This document shows, one piece after another, positions 1-8,912 of a stretch of 64,000 nucleotides of DNA. This DNA comes from Aeromicrobium sp. IC_218 (GTDB taxonomy: Bacteria > Actinomycetota > Actinomycetes > Propionibacteriales > Nocardioidaceae), in contig NZ_SJXM01000017.1 of assembly GCF_004336805.1 (NCBI RefSeq), positions 1-64,000 of the forward strand, written 5' to 3'. The notes under the pieces are model-generated. The model saw only the letters and a program-made list of their open reading frames with translations, did not search any database and was not told the DNA's origin. The translations under genes and the position numbers were made by a program. Within the stretch, counting starts at the first letter, position 1. Each line of letters begins with the position of its first letter.

Positions 1-73
1 GGGAAGGGTGGGGAAGCTCACCGGTCAAGGATAGGTCGGATTCCCGGGAAACTCGCATCGGCGACCGGGTGTG

Positions 74-1477
74 TCAGGCGGGCAGCAGACGGGTGACGAA
101 GCGGCTGAGCTGGTCGACGTTGCAGCACTCGTGCATGGGCACCACGTCGGCGTACTCCAGCGCCACGGAGTCGCCCAGTCCCCAGCGTCCGGCCGCCTCC
201 GGGTTGAGCCAGAACGTCCGTCGCGAGCGCTGCGCGACCTGGTGGAGCGCCTCGAGGTTGGGGTCGAGGTTGTTGTTGCGGGCGTCGCCCAGCACCAGCA
301 CGGCCGTCCGCGGGCCGACGGCGTCGAGGTGGTCGGCGACGAAGTCCGCGAAGGCCTCGCCGTAGTCGCTGCTGGTGTGCCACTTGGTCACCCGGGCCTC
401 GGCGCGGATGCGGTCGGTGAGGTCGTCGCCTCCGGCCTTGACCAGGTCGGTCACCTCGGCCATGGCGTTCACGAACGCGAAGACCCGGATCTTGCTGAAC
501 TGGTCGCTCAGCGCCTGCACGAGCAGCATCGTGAACTCCGAGAACCCGGCGACCGAGCCCGAGACGTCGCACAGCAGCACGAGCTCGGGGCGGGTCGGCC
601 GCGGACGCTGCCAGGCGGGCTTGACCGGGACGCCACCGGTGGACGCCGCGCGGCGCAGGGTGCGGCGGACGTCGATGCGTCCGCGCCGGGCGGCCCGGCG
701 GCGGGACGCGAGCCGGGTCGCCAGCTTGCGTGAGAGCGGCCGGACGGTGAGCCGCAGCCGGCGCAGCTGCTCGTGGTTGGCGGCCAGGAAGTCGACCTGG
801 TCGCTGTTGCGCTGCACCGCGTGCTTGGCGACCACCTCACGTCCGCGGACCTCGGCGGTGCGGCGCCGCGCCTCGGCCTGCACGCGTCCGCGGAACAGCT
901 CGACGGCCTCGCGCACCTCGGGCCGGTCCAGGCGGGAGGTGAACCCCGAGGTGGACGCCTGGCCCGTGCCGGCACCGGCCGAGGCCCCGCCGGAGCCACG
1001 CAGCTGCAGCGCGCGGGCGACCAGCGTCTGCGGCGCCAGCCGGTCGAGCGTCTGGTACGCCGACCAGCCGCCGCTGCCCTGGTCGCCGACACCGCCGAGC
1101 AGGTCGACGGCCACCTGGGCGAGCCGGTCGAGCGCCGCGCCGTCGCCGTCAGCGAGCGCCTCGGCCAACCGATCTCGGAGGCGGGCCAGGTCCAGGCCCT
1201 CCTCCTGGGCCTCGCGCACGGCCTCGCCGGCACCGACGCCGGCCGGGAAGTACAGGTCGAAGACGGTGTCGAACACGTCCCGCTGGCCGCCGCGGCGCAC
1301 GAGCGCGGCCGCGAGTCCCTCGCGCAGCAGGCCGCGGTCGTGCATCCCCAGCACGCGCACCACGGCGGCCGCGTCGACGGTCTCGCTCGGTCCGGCCGGG
1401 ACGCCCTTGGCCCGCAGCGCCTCGACGAACGCGACCAGGCGGCGGGGGACGCTCTCGGCGTCCGGCGACGTGCTCAT
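74..1477 (-). CDS. VWA domain protein, CoxE-like
   Basis: 467 aa. The C-terminal half carries a von Willebrand factor A-like fold with a MIDAS-type DVSGS motif (LLCDVSGSVAGFS), the hallmark of CoxE-like proteins that work with MoxR AAA+ ATPases in metal-centre insertion or complex maturation. The N-terminal half is Arg/Ala rich and mostly helical. The gene lies 10 bp downstream of the moxR-type gene on the same strand, so the two are very likely one operon. The ATG start follows the MoxR stop directly. The protein they mature cannot be told from this window. Confidence 0.85.
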   Translation of the reverse strand: MSTSPDAESVPRRLVAFVEALRAKGVPAGPSETVDAAAVVRVLGMHDRGLLREGLAAALVRRGGQRDVFDTVFDLYFPAGVGAGEAVREAQEEGLDLARLRDRLAEALADGDGAALDRLAQVAVDLLGGVGDQGSGGWSAYQTLDRLAPQTLVARALQLRGSGGASAGAGTGQASTSGFTSRLDRPEVREAVELFRGRVQAEARRRTAEVRGREVVAKHAVQRNSDQVDFLAANHEQLRRLRLTVRPLSRKLATRLASRRRAARRGRIDVRRTLRRAASTGGVPVKPAWQRPRPTRPELVLLCDVSGSVAGFSEFTMLLVQALSDQFSKIRVFAFVNAMAEVTDLVKAGGDDLTDRIRAEARVTKWHTSSDYGEAFADFVADHLDAVGPRTAVLVLGDARNNNLDPNLEALHQVAQRSRRTFWLNPEAAGRWGLGDSVALEYADVVPMHECCNVDQLSRFVTRLLPA

Positions 1478-1487
1478 GCGGCGCCGG

Positions 1488-2369
1488 TCATGAGGAGGCG
1501 AGCACCGTGTCGAGGTCGAGCCCGGCGGTGGCCCGCTCGATGTCGTGGGTGTGCTTGAGCACCACGTTGAGCGTCCGGCGGACGACGTCGGCGTCCAGCC
1601 CCGTGGCGCCCAGCGTCAGCAGCGTGCGGGCCCAGTCGACCGACTCCGAGACGGACGGCGCCTTGCGCAGCGGCATGGCGCGCAGGGCGTCCACCACGCG
1701 CACCAGCGAGGTGACGAGCACGTCGTCCAGCTCGGGGACCTTCAGCCGCACGATCTGCTCCTCGAGGTCGGCGTCGGGGAACCCCACGTGCAGGAACAGG
1801 CAGCGCCGGCGCAGGGCCTCGCTGAGCTCGCGCGTGGCGTTGGACGTGAGCACGACGAACGGCCGGCGGGACGCGGTGATGGTGCCGAGCTCGGGCACCG
1901 TCACCTGGAAGTCGCCGAGCACCTCCAGCAGCAGGCCCTCGATCTCGACGTCGGCCTTGTCGGTCTCGTCCACGAGCAGCACGGTGGGCTCGGTCTGCCG
2001 GATGGCGGTGAGCAGCGGGCGGGGGAGCAGGAACTCCTCGCTGAACACGTCCGTGCGCGTGTCCTCCCACGACTCGTCGCGGGCCGCGGTGATGCGCAGG
2101 AGCTGCTTGGCGTGGTTCCACTCGTAGAGCGCGCGAGCCTCGTCGACGCCCTCGTAGCACTGCAGGCGCACCAGGGCGGCGTCCGCGGCCCGGGCCACGG
2201 CGCGGGCCAGCTCGGTCTTGCCGGTGCCGGCCGGTCCCTCGACCAGCAGCGGCTTGCCCAGCTCGCTGGCCAGGAAGACGGTGGTGGCGATCGCGTCGGA
2301 CGCGAGGTAGTCGGCGTCCGCCAGCTGTTGCTTGACGTCCTCGACGGACGTGAACGGCATCGTGCCCAT
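1488..2369 (-). CDS. MoxR-family AAA+ ATPase
   Basis: 293 aa from the chosen ATG. Walker A GPAGTGKTELA and Walker B VLLVDETDKAD are intact, followed by LTSNATRELSEALRRRC (sensor 1 and arginine-finger region), typical of MoxR ATPases, which act as chaperones for enzyme maturation with VWA partners. A GTG at 2402 is an alternative start, but the ATG at 2369 has GAGAGGA five bases upstream and begins next to the conserved PFTSVEDV region. First gene of a two-gene operon with the VWA protein. Confidence 0.88.
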   Translation of the reverse strand: MGTMPFTSVEDVKQQLADADYLASDAIATTVFLASELGKPLLVEGPAGTGKTELARAVARAADAALVRLQCYEGVDEARALYEWNHAKQLLRITAARDESWEDTRTDVFSEEFLLPRPLLTAIRQTEPTVLLVDETDKADVEIEGLLLEVLGDFQVTVPELGTITASRRPFVVLTSNATRELSEALRRRCLFLHVGFPDADLEEQIVRLKVPELDDVLVTSLVRVVDALRAMPLRKAPSVSESVDWARTLLTLGATGLDADVVRRTLNVVLKHTHDIERATAGLDLDTVLASS

Positions 2370-2407
2370 GGGGGTCCTCTCGTCGGGCGGGAGCGCCGCC
2401 ACGTTCC

Positions 2408-2413
2408 TACCAT
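2408..2413 (+). promoter_or_regulatory. -10 box, leaderless start of the SRPBCC gene
   Basis: TACCAT ends six bases before the GTG at 2420, the spacing expected when transcription starts on the start codon. Confidence 0.45.
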
Positions 2414-2419
2414 CGTGGC

Positions 2420-2821
2420 GTGGCGCTCATCCAGGTGGACCGTGACCCCGACCTCACTCCCGAGCAGGTGTGGGAGCGGGTGACCGACTGGCGCCGTCAC
2501 GGCGACGTCGTCCCGCTGACCACGGTGACGGTCGACGGCGACCGGTTCACCGCGCGCACGGGCATCGGCCCGGTCGGGTTCGACGACGTGATGGAGGTCG
2601 TCTCGTGGGACCCGCCCCGTCGCTGCCGCATCGAGAAGCGCGGCCGGCTCGTGCGCGGGTGGGCCGAGATCGACGTCCGCCCCCGGGCCGACGGGGGAGC
2701 GCACCTGACCTGGCGCGAGGACGTCCACGTGCGAGGCGTCCCGCGTTTCCTGGCAGCGGTCGAGGCGTTCGCCGGACGGCTGCTGTTCACCCGCACCGTG
2801 GACGCCCTGCTCGCCGCTTGA
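2420..2821 (+). CDS. SRPBCC family (START-like) protein
   Basis: 133 aa. N-terminal VDRDPDLTPEQVWERVTDW followed by alternating strands and a C-terminal helix match the polyketide-cyclase/SRPBCC ligand-binding fold (usual length 130-160 aa). No catalytic residues identify a ligand. It is divergent from the moxR operon and followed by the M20 peptidase, which has its own promoter. Role unknown; lipid or small-molecule binding is inferred from the fold only. Confidence 0.75.
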   Translation: MALIQVDRDPDLTPEQVWERVTDWRRHGDVVPLTTVTVDGDRFTARTGIGPVGFDDVMEVVSWDPPRRCRIEKRGRLVRGWAEIDVRPRADGGAHLTWREDVHVRGVPRFLAAVEAFAGRLLFTRTVDALLAA

Positions 2822-2852
2822 GCCGTCCGCGCGCGGCTCGCGACCGCGCGCC

Positions 2853-2858
2853 TAGGGT
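2853..2858 (+). promoter_or_regulatory. -10 box, leaderless start of the M20 peptidase
   Basis: TAGGGT followed by six bases and the ATG at 2865; no Shine-Dalgarno sequence lies between. Confidence 0.6.
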
Positions 2859-2864
2859 GGGCAC

Positions 2865-4160
2865 ATGGCGCACGCACCGGAGTCCGAGACGGTCCAGATC
2901 GTCCGCGACCTGATCCGCATCGACACGTCCAACTACGGCGACTCGTCCGGTCCCGGCGAGCGCGAGGCGGCCGAGCTCGTCGCGACGCTGCTGGACGAGG
3001 TGGGCATCGAGTCGACGATCGTGGAGTCCGAGACCGGACGCGCGACCCTCGTGGCCCGCTGGGGCAACCAGGACAGCCCCCGTCCCGGGCTGCTGATCCA
3101 CGGCCACCTCGACGTCGTGCCGGCCCAGGCCGCCGACTGGACGGTCGACCCGTTCGCCGCCGAGATCGTCGACGACCACCTGTACGGCCGCGGGGCGGTC
3201 GACATGAAGGACTTCGACGGCATGCTGCTCTCGGTCGTGCGAGCCCGTCAGCGCGACGGACGCATCCCCGACCGGCCCATCACGCTCGTCTTCACCGCCG
3301 ACGAGGAGGCCGGCGGCGTCCTGGGCAGCCGCTGGCTGGTCGAGAACCACCCCGAGCTGCTGGAGGGCTGCACCGAGGCCGTCGGCGAGGTCGGCGGCTT
3401 CTCGACCGAGGTGGGCGGCAAGCGCCTGTACCTGCTCGAGACCGGCGAGAAGGGCATCGCCTGGATGCGCCTGACCGCCAAGGGCACCGCCGGCCACGGC
3501 TCGATGCAGCAGCACGACAACCCGATCACGCACCTGTCCGAGGCGCTGGCCCGCCTCGGCACCCACGCCTGGCCGGCCGAGCCGGGCCCGTCGATGCAGC
3601 ACCTCATGGCCACCATCCGTGAGCTGACCGGCGAGACGTCCACCGACCCGGACGAGGTGCTGCGCCACGTCGGCCCGGCGATCCGCATGGTCGGCTCGGG
3701 CATCCGCAACTCGACCAACGCGACGATGCTGGCCGCCGGCTACAAGCACAACGTCGTGCCCGGCGAGGCCACCGCGTACGTCGACGGCCGGTACCTGCCC
3801 GGCCACCAGGACACCTTCGTCCCGGCCGTCCGGGAGCTGCTGGGCGACCGCGTCAGCGTCGACCTGCACCACACCGACGACGCGCTGGAGTACCCGTTCG
3901 GCGGCGACCTGGTGGACGCGATGACGGTCTCGCTGCTCAAGCACGATCCCGCGGCGCACGTCGCGCCGTTCCTCATGAGCGGCGGCACCGACGCCAAGGC
4001 GTGGGACCGGCTCGGCATCACGTCCTACGGCTTCGTGCCGCTGGCGCTGCCGGCCGACCTGGACTTCACCGCGCTGTTCCACGGCGTCGACGAGCGCGTG
4101 CCGGTGGCGAGCCTGGAGCACGGCTCCCGGGTGTTCGACACCTTCCTCGACCTGGTCTGA
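2865..4160 (+). CDS. M20/M25/M40 family zinc metallohydrolase
   Basis: 431 aa, the usual size for ArgE/DapE/ACY1-type amidohydrolases. Metal-binding motifs are visible: HGHLDVVP (His and catalytic Asp), GRGAVDMKD (bridging Asp), TADEEAGG (catalytic Glu plus metal Glu) and a C-terminal MSGGTDAK with a later HGVDERVP His ligand. It likely cleaves a peptide or N-acyl bond in the cytosol; substrate is not evident. Its terminator is probably the 33-nt palindrome just downstream. Confidence 0.9.
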   Translation: MAHAPESETVQIVRDLIRIDTSNYGDSSGPGEREAAELVATLLDEVGIESTIVESETGRATLVARWGNQDSPRPGLLIHGHLDVVPAQAADWTVDPFAAEIVDDHLYGRGAVDMKDFDGMLLSVVRARQRDGRIPDRPITLVFTADEEAGGVLGSRWLVENHPELLEGCTEAVGEVGGFSTEVGGKRLYLLETGEKGIAWMRLTAKGTAGHGSMQQHDNPITHLSEALARLGTHAWPAEPGPSMQHLMATIRELTGETSTDPDEVLRHVGPAIRMVGSGIRNSTNATMLAAGYKHNVVPGEATAYVDGRYLPGHQDTFVPAVRELLGDRVSVDLHHTDDALEYPFGGDLVDAMTVSLLKHDPAAHVAPFLMSGGTDAKAWDRLGITSYGFVPLALPADLDFTALFHGVDERVPVASLEHGSRVFDTFLDLV

Positions 4161-4173
4161 GGCCGCCGTTCCC

Positions 4174-4206
4174 TGAGCTTGTCGAAGGGCCCCTTCGACA
4201 AGCTCA
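4174..4206. terminator. Perfect 16-bp-arm palindrome, dispersed repeat family
   Basis: Arms TGAGCTTGTCGAAGGG and CCCTTCGACAAGCTCA flank a single C. The palindrome sits between two converging genes and can act as a bidirectional terminator. The arm sequence recurs at 17.2, 20.8 and 22.2-22.6 kb, so it belongs to a REP-like repeat family. Confidence 0.75.
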
Positions 4207-4223
4207 CAGAACGGAACCGGTGC

Positions 4224-4406
4224 TCAGAGGGTGGCGCGCATCCGGATGATCTTGCGGCGCAGCACGACCGTGCGCTTGCCGGTGCGGTCCTTGCGCAGCC
4301 GCGCGAGCTCCCAGCCCTGGTACTCGGCGTAGTCGGTGAGCAGCTTGCGCACGGCGTTGCGCGACTCGCTCCGGTCGATGGTCAGGTTCCGGAACTCGTA
4401 CTCCAC
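4224..4406 (-). CDS. DUF5703 family protein
   Basis: 60 aa starting at GTG (VEYEFRNLTI). The small basic protein resembles the actinobacterial DUF5703 family: an EYEFR start, a WELARLR core and a basic LRRKIIR tail. Its GTG overlaps the TAG stop of the upstream aldo/keto reductase by one base (TAGTG), indicating translational coupling. Function unknown. A longer reading frame extends upstream but is only the shadow of the reductase. Confidence 0.75.
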   Translation of the reverse strand: MEYEFRNLTIDRSESRNAVRKLLTDYAEYQGWELARLRKDRTGKRTVVLRRKIIRMRATL

Positions 4407-5359
4407 TAGCGCGCTCCTTCGGAGACGTCGTCCAGGGCCTGGACGATCTCGACGGGCAGCTCGACGTGCTCGGAGGCGAGCGCGTGCTCGAGCTGGTCGG
4501 TGGTGCGGGCGCCCAGCAGCGCGGACCCGACCTGGGGTCGGTCGCGGAGCCAGGCGAGCGCGACGTGCGTGGGGGAGACGTCCAGGCCCTCGGCGGCGCG
4601 GGCGACGGCCTCGACGATGCGCGAGCGCGCCGGCGTCAGGTAGGCGCCGACGAACGACTCCCACTCCGGGTGCGCGGCGCGCGAGTCACCGGGGACGCCG
4701 CCGCGGTACTTGCCGGTGAGCACGCCGCGACCGAGCGGTGACCAGGCCAGCAGGCCGAGCCCGTGCGCCGCGGCGGCGGGCACGACGTCGGTCTCGACCG
4801 AGCGGCGCAGCAGCGAGTACTCCACCTGCGTGGCGGCCACCTGGACGTGGTCGGGCCGGGCGGCGAGCCAGCCGGCGGCCCAGGACGTCTGCCAGGCGCT
4901 GAAGTTGGAGACGCCGACGTAGCGGGCGCGGCCCGTACGCACGGCGTGCTCGAGCGCGGCGAACGTCTCCTCGGCCGGAGTGGCGTCGTCCCAGACGTGG
5001 ACGAGCCACAGGTCGAGATGGTCGGTGCCGAGGGCGGCCAGCGTGCGGTCGAGCTGGGTGAGCAGGTGCCCGCGCGACGTGTCGCGGACGACGTCCTCGC
5101 CGCGACGGCGCAGGCCGGACTTGCTCACCAGCTCGAGGTCGTCGCGGCAGCCGAGCTTGTCGACGAGCTCGCCGAGCAGGCCCTCCGCGCGTCCGTCGCC
5201 GTAGAGCGCGGCGGTGTCGACGAGCGACCCGCCGGCGTCCAGGAAGGCCGTCAGCTGCTCGCCCGCGGTCGCCGCGTCGACGCCGCGGCCCCACTGCATC
5301 GTGCCCAGGCCGAGGCGCGAGACCTCCAGCCCGGTGCGTCCGAGACGACGTCGCTCCAT
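4406..5359 (-). CDS. Aldo/keto reductase
   Basis: 317 aa (beta/alpha)8 oxidoreductase. Seen: N-terminal RRLGRTGLEVSRLGLGTMQWG, the catalytic Asp/Tyr region VDTAALYGDG, catalytic Lys in LVSKSGLR, and His in LDLWLVHVWD. A C-terminal SALLGARTTDQLE segment matches NADP-phosphate binding in the family. Substrate not predictable. Its start is divergent from uppP and sits behind a leaderless-type -10 box. Confidence 0.92.
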   Translation of the reverse strand: MERRRLGRTGLEVSRLGLGTMQWGRGVDAATAGEQLTAFLDAGGSLVDTAALYGDGRAEGLLGELVDKLGCRDDLELVSKSGLRRRGEDVVRDTSRGHLLTQLDRTLAALGTDHLDLWLVHVWDDATPAEETFAALEHAVRTGRARYVGVSNFSAWQTSWAAGWLAARPDHVQVAATQVEYSLLRRSVETDVVPAAAAHGLGLLAWSPLGRGVLTGKYRGGVPGDSRAAHPEWESFVGAYLTPARSRIVEAVARAAEGLDVSPTHVALAWLRDRPQVGSALLGARTTDQLEHALASEHVELPVEIVQALDDVSEGAR

Positions 5360-5365
5360 GCGGCC

Positions 5366-5371
5366 AGGCTA
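5366..5371 (-). promoter_or_regulatory. -10 box, leaderless start of the aldo/keto reductase
   Basis: On the minus strand TAGCCT is followed by six bases and the ATG at 5359. It is back-to-back with the uppP -10 box. Confidence 0.55.
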
Positions 5372-5395
5372 GTGGGCGCCCCGCGACGGCGTCGG

Positions 5396-5401
5396 TAGGC
5401 T
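5396..5401 (+). promoter_or_regulatory. -10 box, leaderless start of uppP
   Basis: TAGGCT, six bases, then the GTG at 5408. Confidence 0.55.
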
Positions 5402-5407
5402 CGCGCC

Positions 5408-6238
5408 GTGGATCTGTTCAAGACCGTGGTTCTCGGCGTCCTCCAGGGCCTGACGGAGTTCCTCCCGATCTCCAGCAGCGCCCACCTCGCGATCTTCCCG
5501 AAGTTCTTCGGCTGGGACGACCCCGGCGCGGCGTTCACCGCCGTGGTGCAGATCGGCACGGAGATCGCCGTCGTCCTGTACTTCTGGCGCGACATCTGGA
5601 CGATCGCGACCGGCTGGCTGCGCGGCGTGGCGAAGCCGGACGCGCGCGACACGCTCGAGTGGCGCATGGGCTGGTTCGTCATCGTCGGCTCGGTGCCGAT
5701 CGTCATCCTCGGCCTGCTGCTGCAGGACCTCATCGACAGCGAGTTCCGCAACCTGTGGGTCATCGGCACCACGCTGATCGTGCTGGGCGTCGTGCTGGGC
5801 GTCGCGGAGCGCGTCGGGCGCAAGACGCGGCCGATCGAGTCGCTCACCTGGGGCCACGCGGTGCTGTTCGGCCTCGCCCAGGCGGCGGCCCTCGTCCCGG
5901 GCGTCTCGCGCTCCGGCGCCACCATCTCGATGGGCCTGTTCCTGGGCTACGAGCGGGCCGCTGCGACCCGGTACGCGTTCCTTCTCGCCATCCCGGCCGT
6001 CGTCGGCGCCGGCCTGTTCAGCCTCAAGGACATCCCGGGCGGCGAGAACGAGTACGGCACCGTGCCGACGCTGGTGGGCACCGTCGTGTCGTTCGTCGTC
6101 GGTCTCGCGGTCATCCACTGGCTGCTCAAGTACGTCAGCACCCGCTCGTACGCGCCGTTCGTGGCGTACCGGATCGCCCTGGGCAGCCTGGTGCTGATCC
6201 TGGCGGGCGCGGGCGTCATCACCGCCGGCGTCGCCTGA
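5408..6238 (+). CDS. uppP: Undecaprenyl-diphosphatase
   Basis: 276 aa polytopic membrane protein (UppP/BacA). It dephosphorylates undecaprenyl diphosphate to recycle the lipid carrier of peptidoglycan synthesis. The two signature motifs are present: GVLQGLTEFLPISSSAHLAI near the N-terminus and PGVSRSGATISMGL near residues 164-177. GTG start behind a leaderless-type promoter. It neighbours mshC and PAC2 genes, an order commonly seen in actinobacteria. Confidence 0.97.
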   Translation: MDLFKTVVLGVLQGLTEFLPISSSAHLAIFPKFFGWDDPGAAFTAVVQIGTEIAVVLYFWRDIWTIATGWLRGVAKPDARDTLEWRMGWFVIVGSVPIVILGLLLQDLIDSEFRNLWVIGTTLIVLGVVLGVAERVGRKTRPIESLTWGHAVLFGLAQAAALVPGVSRSGATISMGLFLGYERAAATRYAFLLAIPAVVGAGLFSLKDIPGGENEYGTVPTLVGTVVSFVVGLAVIHWLLKYVSTRSYAPFVAYRIALGSLVLILAGAGVITAGVA

Positions 6239-6249
6239 GCGGCCGCGCG

Positions 6250-6636
6250 ATGGTGTTCTTCCGGCGCCGGCCCGCCGTGCCCGAGGATCCCGCGGTCGCG
6301 CCGATCGAGGCACGGCTCGACGCGCGGGCGACCCGCCGGGAAGACCGGTCGTCCGTCGCCGCGACCCACGTGCTCTGGCTCTGCCTCTGCTACGCGGACG
6401 AGGCACCCACGTTGCTCGTCCACGACGACGATGACGGGCGTCTGTGGTGGTGCCGCGTGCCCGACCGGACGAGCATCACCGACCTCGCCGACGGCCCTTT
6501 CTTCGCCGGCGGTCACACCGATCCGGCGTACGTGCTCGACTGGCTCGAACGTCGGGCCCACGATCCATGGGCCGACGGAGGCAACGACCCCGACCCCGAG
6601 GTGCTAGACGCCTTCGGCCCGCGCCTGCGCGACTGA
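6250..6636 (+). CDS. Hypothetical protein downstream of uppP
   Basis: 128 aa, unrecognised. It starts at an ATG 11 bp after the uppP stop, so it is probably cotranscribed. The protein is acidic toward the C-terminus, contains the Trp/Cys/Leu stretch THVLWLCLCYADEAPTLLVHDDDD, and has no signal peptide or clear transmembrane segment. The gene converges on corA with a three-base gap. Confidence 0.65.
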   Translation: MVFFRRRPAVPEDPAVAPIEARLDARATRREDRSSVAATHVLWLCLCYADEAPTLLVHDDDDGRLWWCRVPDRTSITDLADGPFFAGGHTDPAYVLDWLERRAHDPWADGGNDPDPEVLDAFGPRLRD

Positions 6637-6639
6637 GTC

Positions 6640-7614
6640 CTACAGCCAACCGGAGCGCTTGAAGCGCCAGTAGATGTAGCCGCAGACCGCGCCCATGAAG
6701 GCCAGGCACAGCGGGTACCCGTACGTCCAGGTCAGCTCGGGCATGTGCTCGAAGTTCATGCCGTACACGCCGGCGATCGCGGTCGGGACGGCGAAGATCG
6801 TGGCGCCGGCGGTGAGCTTCCGCATGTCCGCGTTCTGCTGGACGCTGAGCTGGGCCAGGTGCGCGTTGAGCGCGTTGTCGAGCAGGTGGTCGATGTTGTC
6901 GATCGTGTCCGACGCGCGGTTGAGGTGGTCGGACACGTCGCGGAAGTACGGCCGGCTTGGCTCGGGCATCGCGCTGGTGGCGAACCGGTGCAGCGGCTCA
7001 CGCAGGGGGAGCACCGCGCGCCGCAGCTCGAGGGTCTCGCGCTTGAGCCGGTAGATGCGGGACGAGTCGGACGTCCGCTCGCGCGAGAACACCGACGTCT
7101 CGACCTCCTGCACGTCCGTCTCGAGCTCGGCGGCGACCGCCTCGTACTGGTCGACGACGTGGTCCAGGACGGCGTAGAGCGCCGCGACCGGACCGTGCTC
7201 GAGCTCGTGGTCGGCCCGCTCGGCCGAGCGACGGGCCTCGCGCAGGTCGCCGCCCGCGCCGTGCCGCACGGTGAGCAGGTAGTGCTCGCCGAGGAAGGCG
7301 TTGATCTCGTGGGTCCGCACGTCGTCGTCGCGGTAGGTGACCGTCTTGACGCTGGCGAACAGGTGGTCGGAGTAGCGCTCGACCTTCGGACGCTGGTGCG
7401 CCTCGATCGCGTCCTCGACGGCCAGGGGGTGCAGCTGCAGCGGTCCGGCGACGGCGTCGAGCTCCTCGCGCGTGGGCTCGTGCATCCCGATCCACAGGAA
7501 GTCGCACGCGTCGTCCAGCTCGGCGAGCGCGGCCTCGAGGGCGGCCGGGTCGGTGCCGACCTCGTGCCGCTCGCCGTGCCGGTAGACCGCGCAGTCGATG
7601 ATCATGTGCGCCAT
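6640..7614 (-). CDS. corA: CorA-type magnesium/cobalt transporter
   Basis: 324 aa. The C-terminus has two transmembrane helices joined by the family loop, with the GMN signature in VYGMNFEHMPEL. The long charged N-terminal domain matches the cytoplasmic funnel of CorA. Expected role is Mg2+ influx by a homopentamer. The ATG at 7614 (MAHMIIDCAVY) gives the usual N-terminus; an upstream in-frame start at 7707 would overlap mshC and add a low-complexity leader. Confidence 0.92.
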   Translation of the reverse strand: MAHMIIDCAVYRHGERHEVGTDPAALEAALAELDDACDFLWIGMHEPTREELDAVAGPLQLHPLAVEDAIEAHQRPKVERYSDHLFASVKTVTYRDDDVRTHEINAFLGEHYLLTVRHGAGGDLREARRSAERADHELEHGPVAALYAVLDHVVDQYEAVAAELETDVQEVETSVFSRERTSDSSRIYRLKRETLELRRAVLPLREPLHRFATSAMPEPSRPYFRDVSDHLNRASDTIDNIDHLLDNALNAHLAQLSVQQNADMRKLTAGATIFAVPTAIAGVYGMNFEHMPELTWTYGYPLCLAFMGAVCGYIYWRFKRSGWL

Positions 7615-7676
7615 TGTCGCGGGCGGCGTCGAGCGCGGCGCGGCGGCGGGGGCCGTGCGGCTCGCGGACGTCCCGA

Positions 7677-7682
7677 TAGGCT
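7677..7682 (+). promoter_or_regulatory. -10 box, leaderless start of mshC
   Basis: TAGGCT, six bases, ATG at 7689. Confidence 0.55.
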
Positions 7683-7688
7683 CGGGGC

Positions 7689-8912
7689 ATGCGTTCGTGG
7701 TCGGCACCTGACATCCCCTCGCTCGACGCTCTCGGACTGGGCCGCGGCCCGGCCCCGCAGGTGCACGACACCGCCGCCGGCGCGCCCCGCGAGCTCGACC
7801 CCGAGGGCACCGCCCGCATGTACGTCTGCGGCATCACCCCCTACGACGCGACGCACCTGGGCCACGCGTCCACGTACCTGGCCTTCGACCTGCTCCAGCG
7901 GGTCTGGCGTGACCGCGGGCTCGACGTCACCTACGTCCAGAACGTCACGGACGTCGACGACCCGCTGCTCGAGCGCGCCGACGCCACCGGCGAGGACTGG
8001 GTCGCGCTCGCCGAGCGCGAGACCGAGCTCTTCCGCACCGACATGACGGCGCTGCGCATCATCCCGCCCCAGCACTACATGGGCGCGGTCGAGGCGATCG
8101 ACCTCGTGATCGACCTGATCGGACGTCTGGAGGAGGCCGGCGCGGTCTACCGCGTCGACGACGACCTCTACTTCGACGTGCACGCCGACCCCGGCTTCGG
8201 CGACGTCTCGCACCTCGACGCGGCCGCGATGGCCGAGGTCTTCGCCCAGCGCGGCGGCGACCCCGAGCGCGAGGGCAAGAAGCACCCGCTCGACTGCCTG
8301 CTGTGGCTGGCCGAGCGTCCGGGCGAGCCGTCCTGGGACAGCCCCTACGGCAAGGGACGCCCCGGCTGGCACGTCGAGTGCTCGGCGATGGCGCTGCACC
8401 ACCTGGGCACCGGGTTCGACGTGCAGGGCGGCGGGTCCGACCTGGTCTTCCCGCACCACGAGATGTCGGCGTCCGAGGCGCAGGTCGCCACGGGTGAGCC
8501 GTTCGCGCGGGCGTACGTCCACGCCGGCATGGTCGCGCTCGACGGCGAGAAGATGAGCAAGTCCAAGGGCAACCTCGAGCTCGTCTCGCGGCTGCGCGAG
8601 GCCGGCCACGACCCCATGGCCATCCGCCTGGCCCTGCTCGGCCACCACTACCGCACCGACTGGGAGTGGTTCGCCGGTGACCTCGAGGCGGCCGAGCAGC
8701 GCCTCGCCCGCTGGCGCGCCGCCGTCGAGCGTCCGGCCGGACCCGACGCCGGGTCGCTGGTCGCCGACGTCCGCGACGCCATGGCGTCCGACCTCGACGC
8801 CCCGCGGGCGCTCACGATCGTCGACGAGTGGGCCGCGTCCGAGGGCACGGACGAGTCGGCGCCCGCCACCGTCCGCGCCGTCGTGGACGCCCTGCTGGGC
8901 GTCGCGCTCTAG
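7689..8912 (+). CDS. mshC: Mycothiol ligase MshC
   Basis: 407 aa cysteine:1-D-myo-inosityl 2-amino-2-deoxy-alpha-D-glucopyranoside ligase, the ATP-dependent step that adds cysteine in mycothiol synthesis. It is a CysRS paralogue: zinc/substrate motif [20 protein letters not shown]-like THLGHA, and K-M-S-K-S at residues 288-292. It lacks the long C-terminal domain of true CysRS, as expected for MshC. Its stop abuts that of the converging PAC2 gene (TAGCTA). Confidence 0.97.
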   Translation: MRSWSAPDIPSLDALGLGRGPAPQVHDTAAGAPRELDPEGTARMYVCGITPYDATHLGHASTYLAFDLLQRVWRDRGLDVTYVQNVTDVDDPLLERADATGEDWVALAERETELFRTDMTALRIIPPQHYMGAVEAIDLVIDLIGRLEEAGAVYRVDDDLYFDVHADPGFGDVSHLDAAAMAEVFAQRGGDPEREGKKHPLDCLLWLAERPGEPSWDSPYGKGRPGWHVECSAMALHHLGTGFDVQGGGSDLVFPHHEMSASEAQVATGEPFARAYVHAGMVALDGEKMSKSKGNLELVSRLREAGHDPMAIRLALLGHHYRTDWEWFAGDLEAAEQRLARWRAAVERPAGPDAGSLVADVRDAMASDLDAPRALTIVDEWAASEGTDESAPATVRAVVDALLGVAL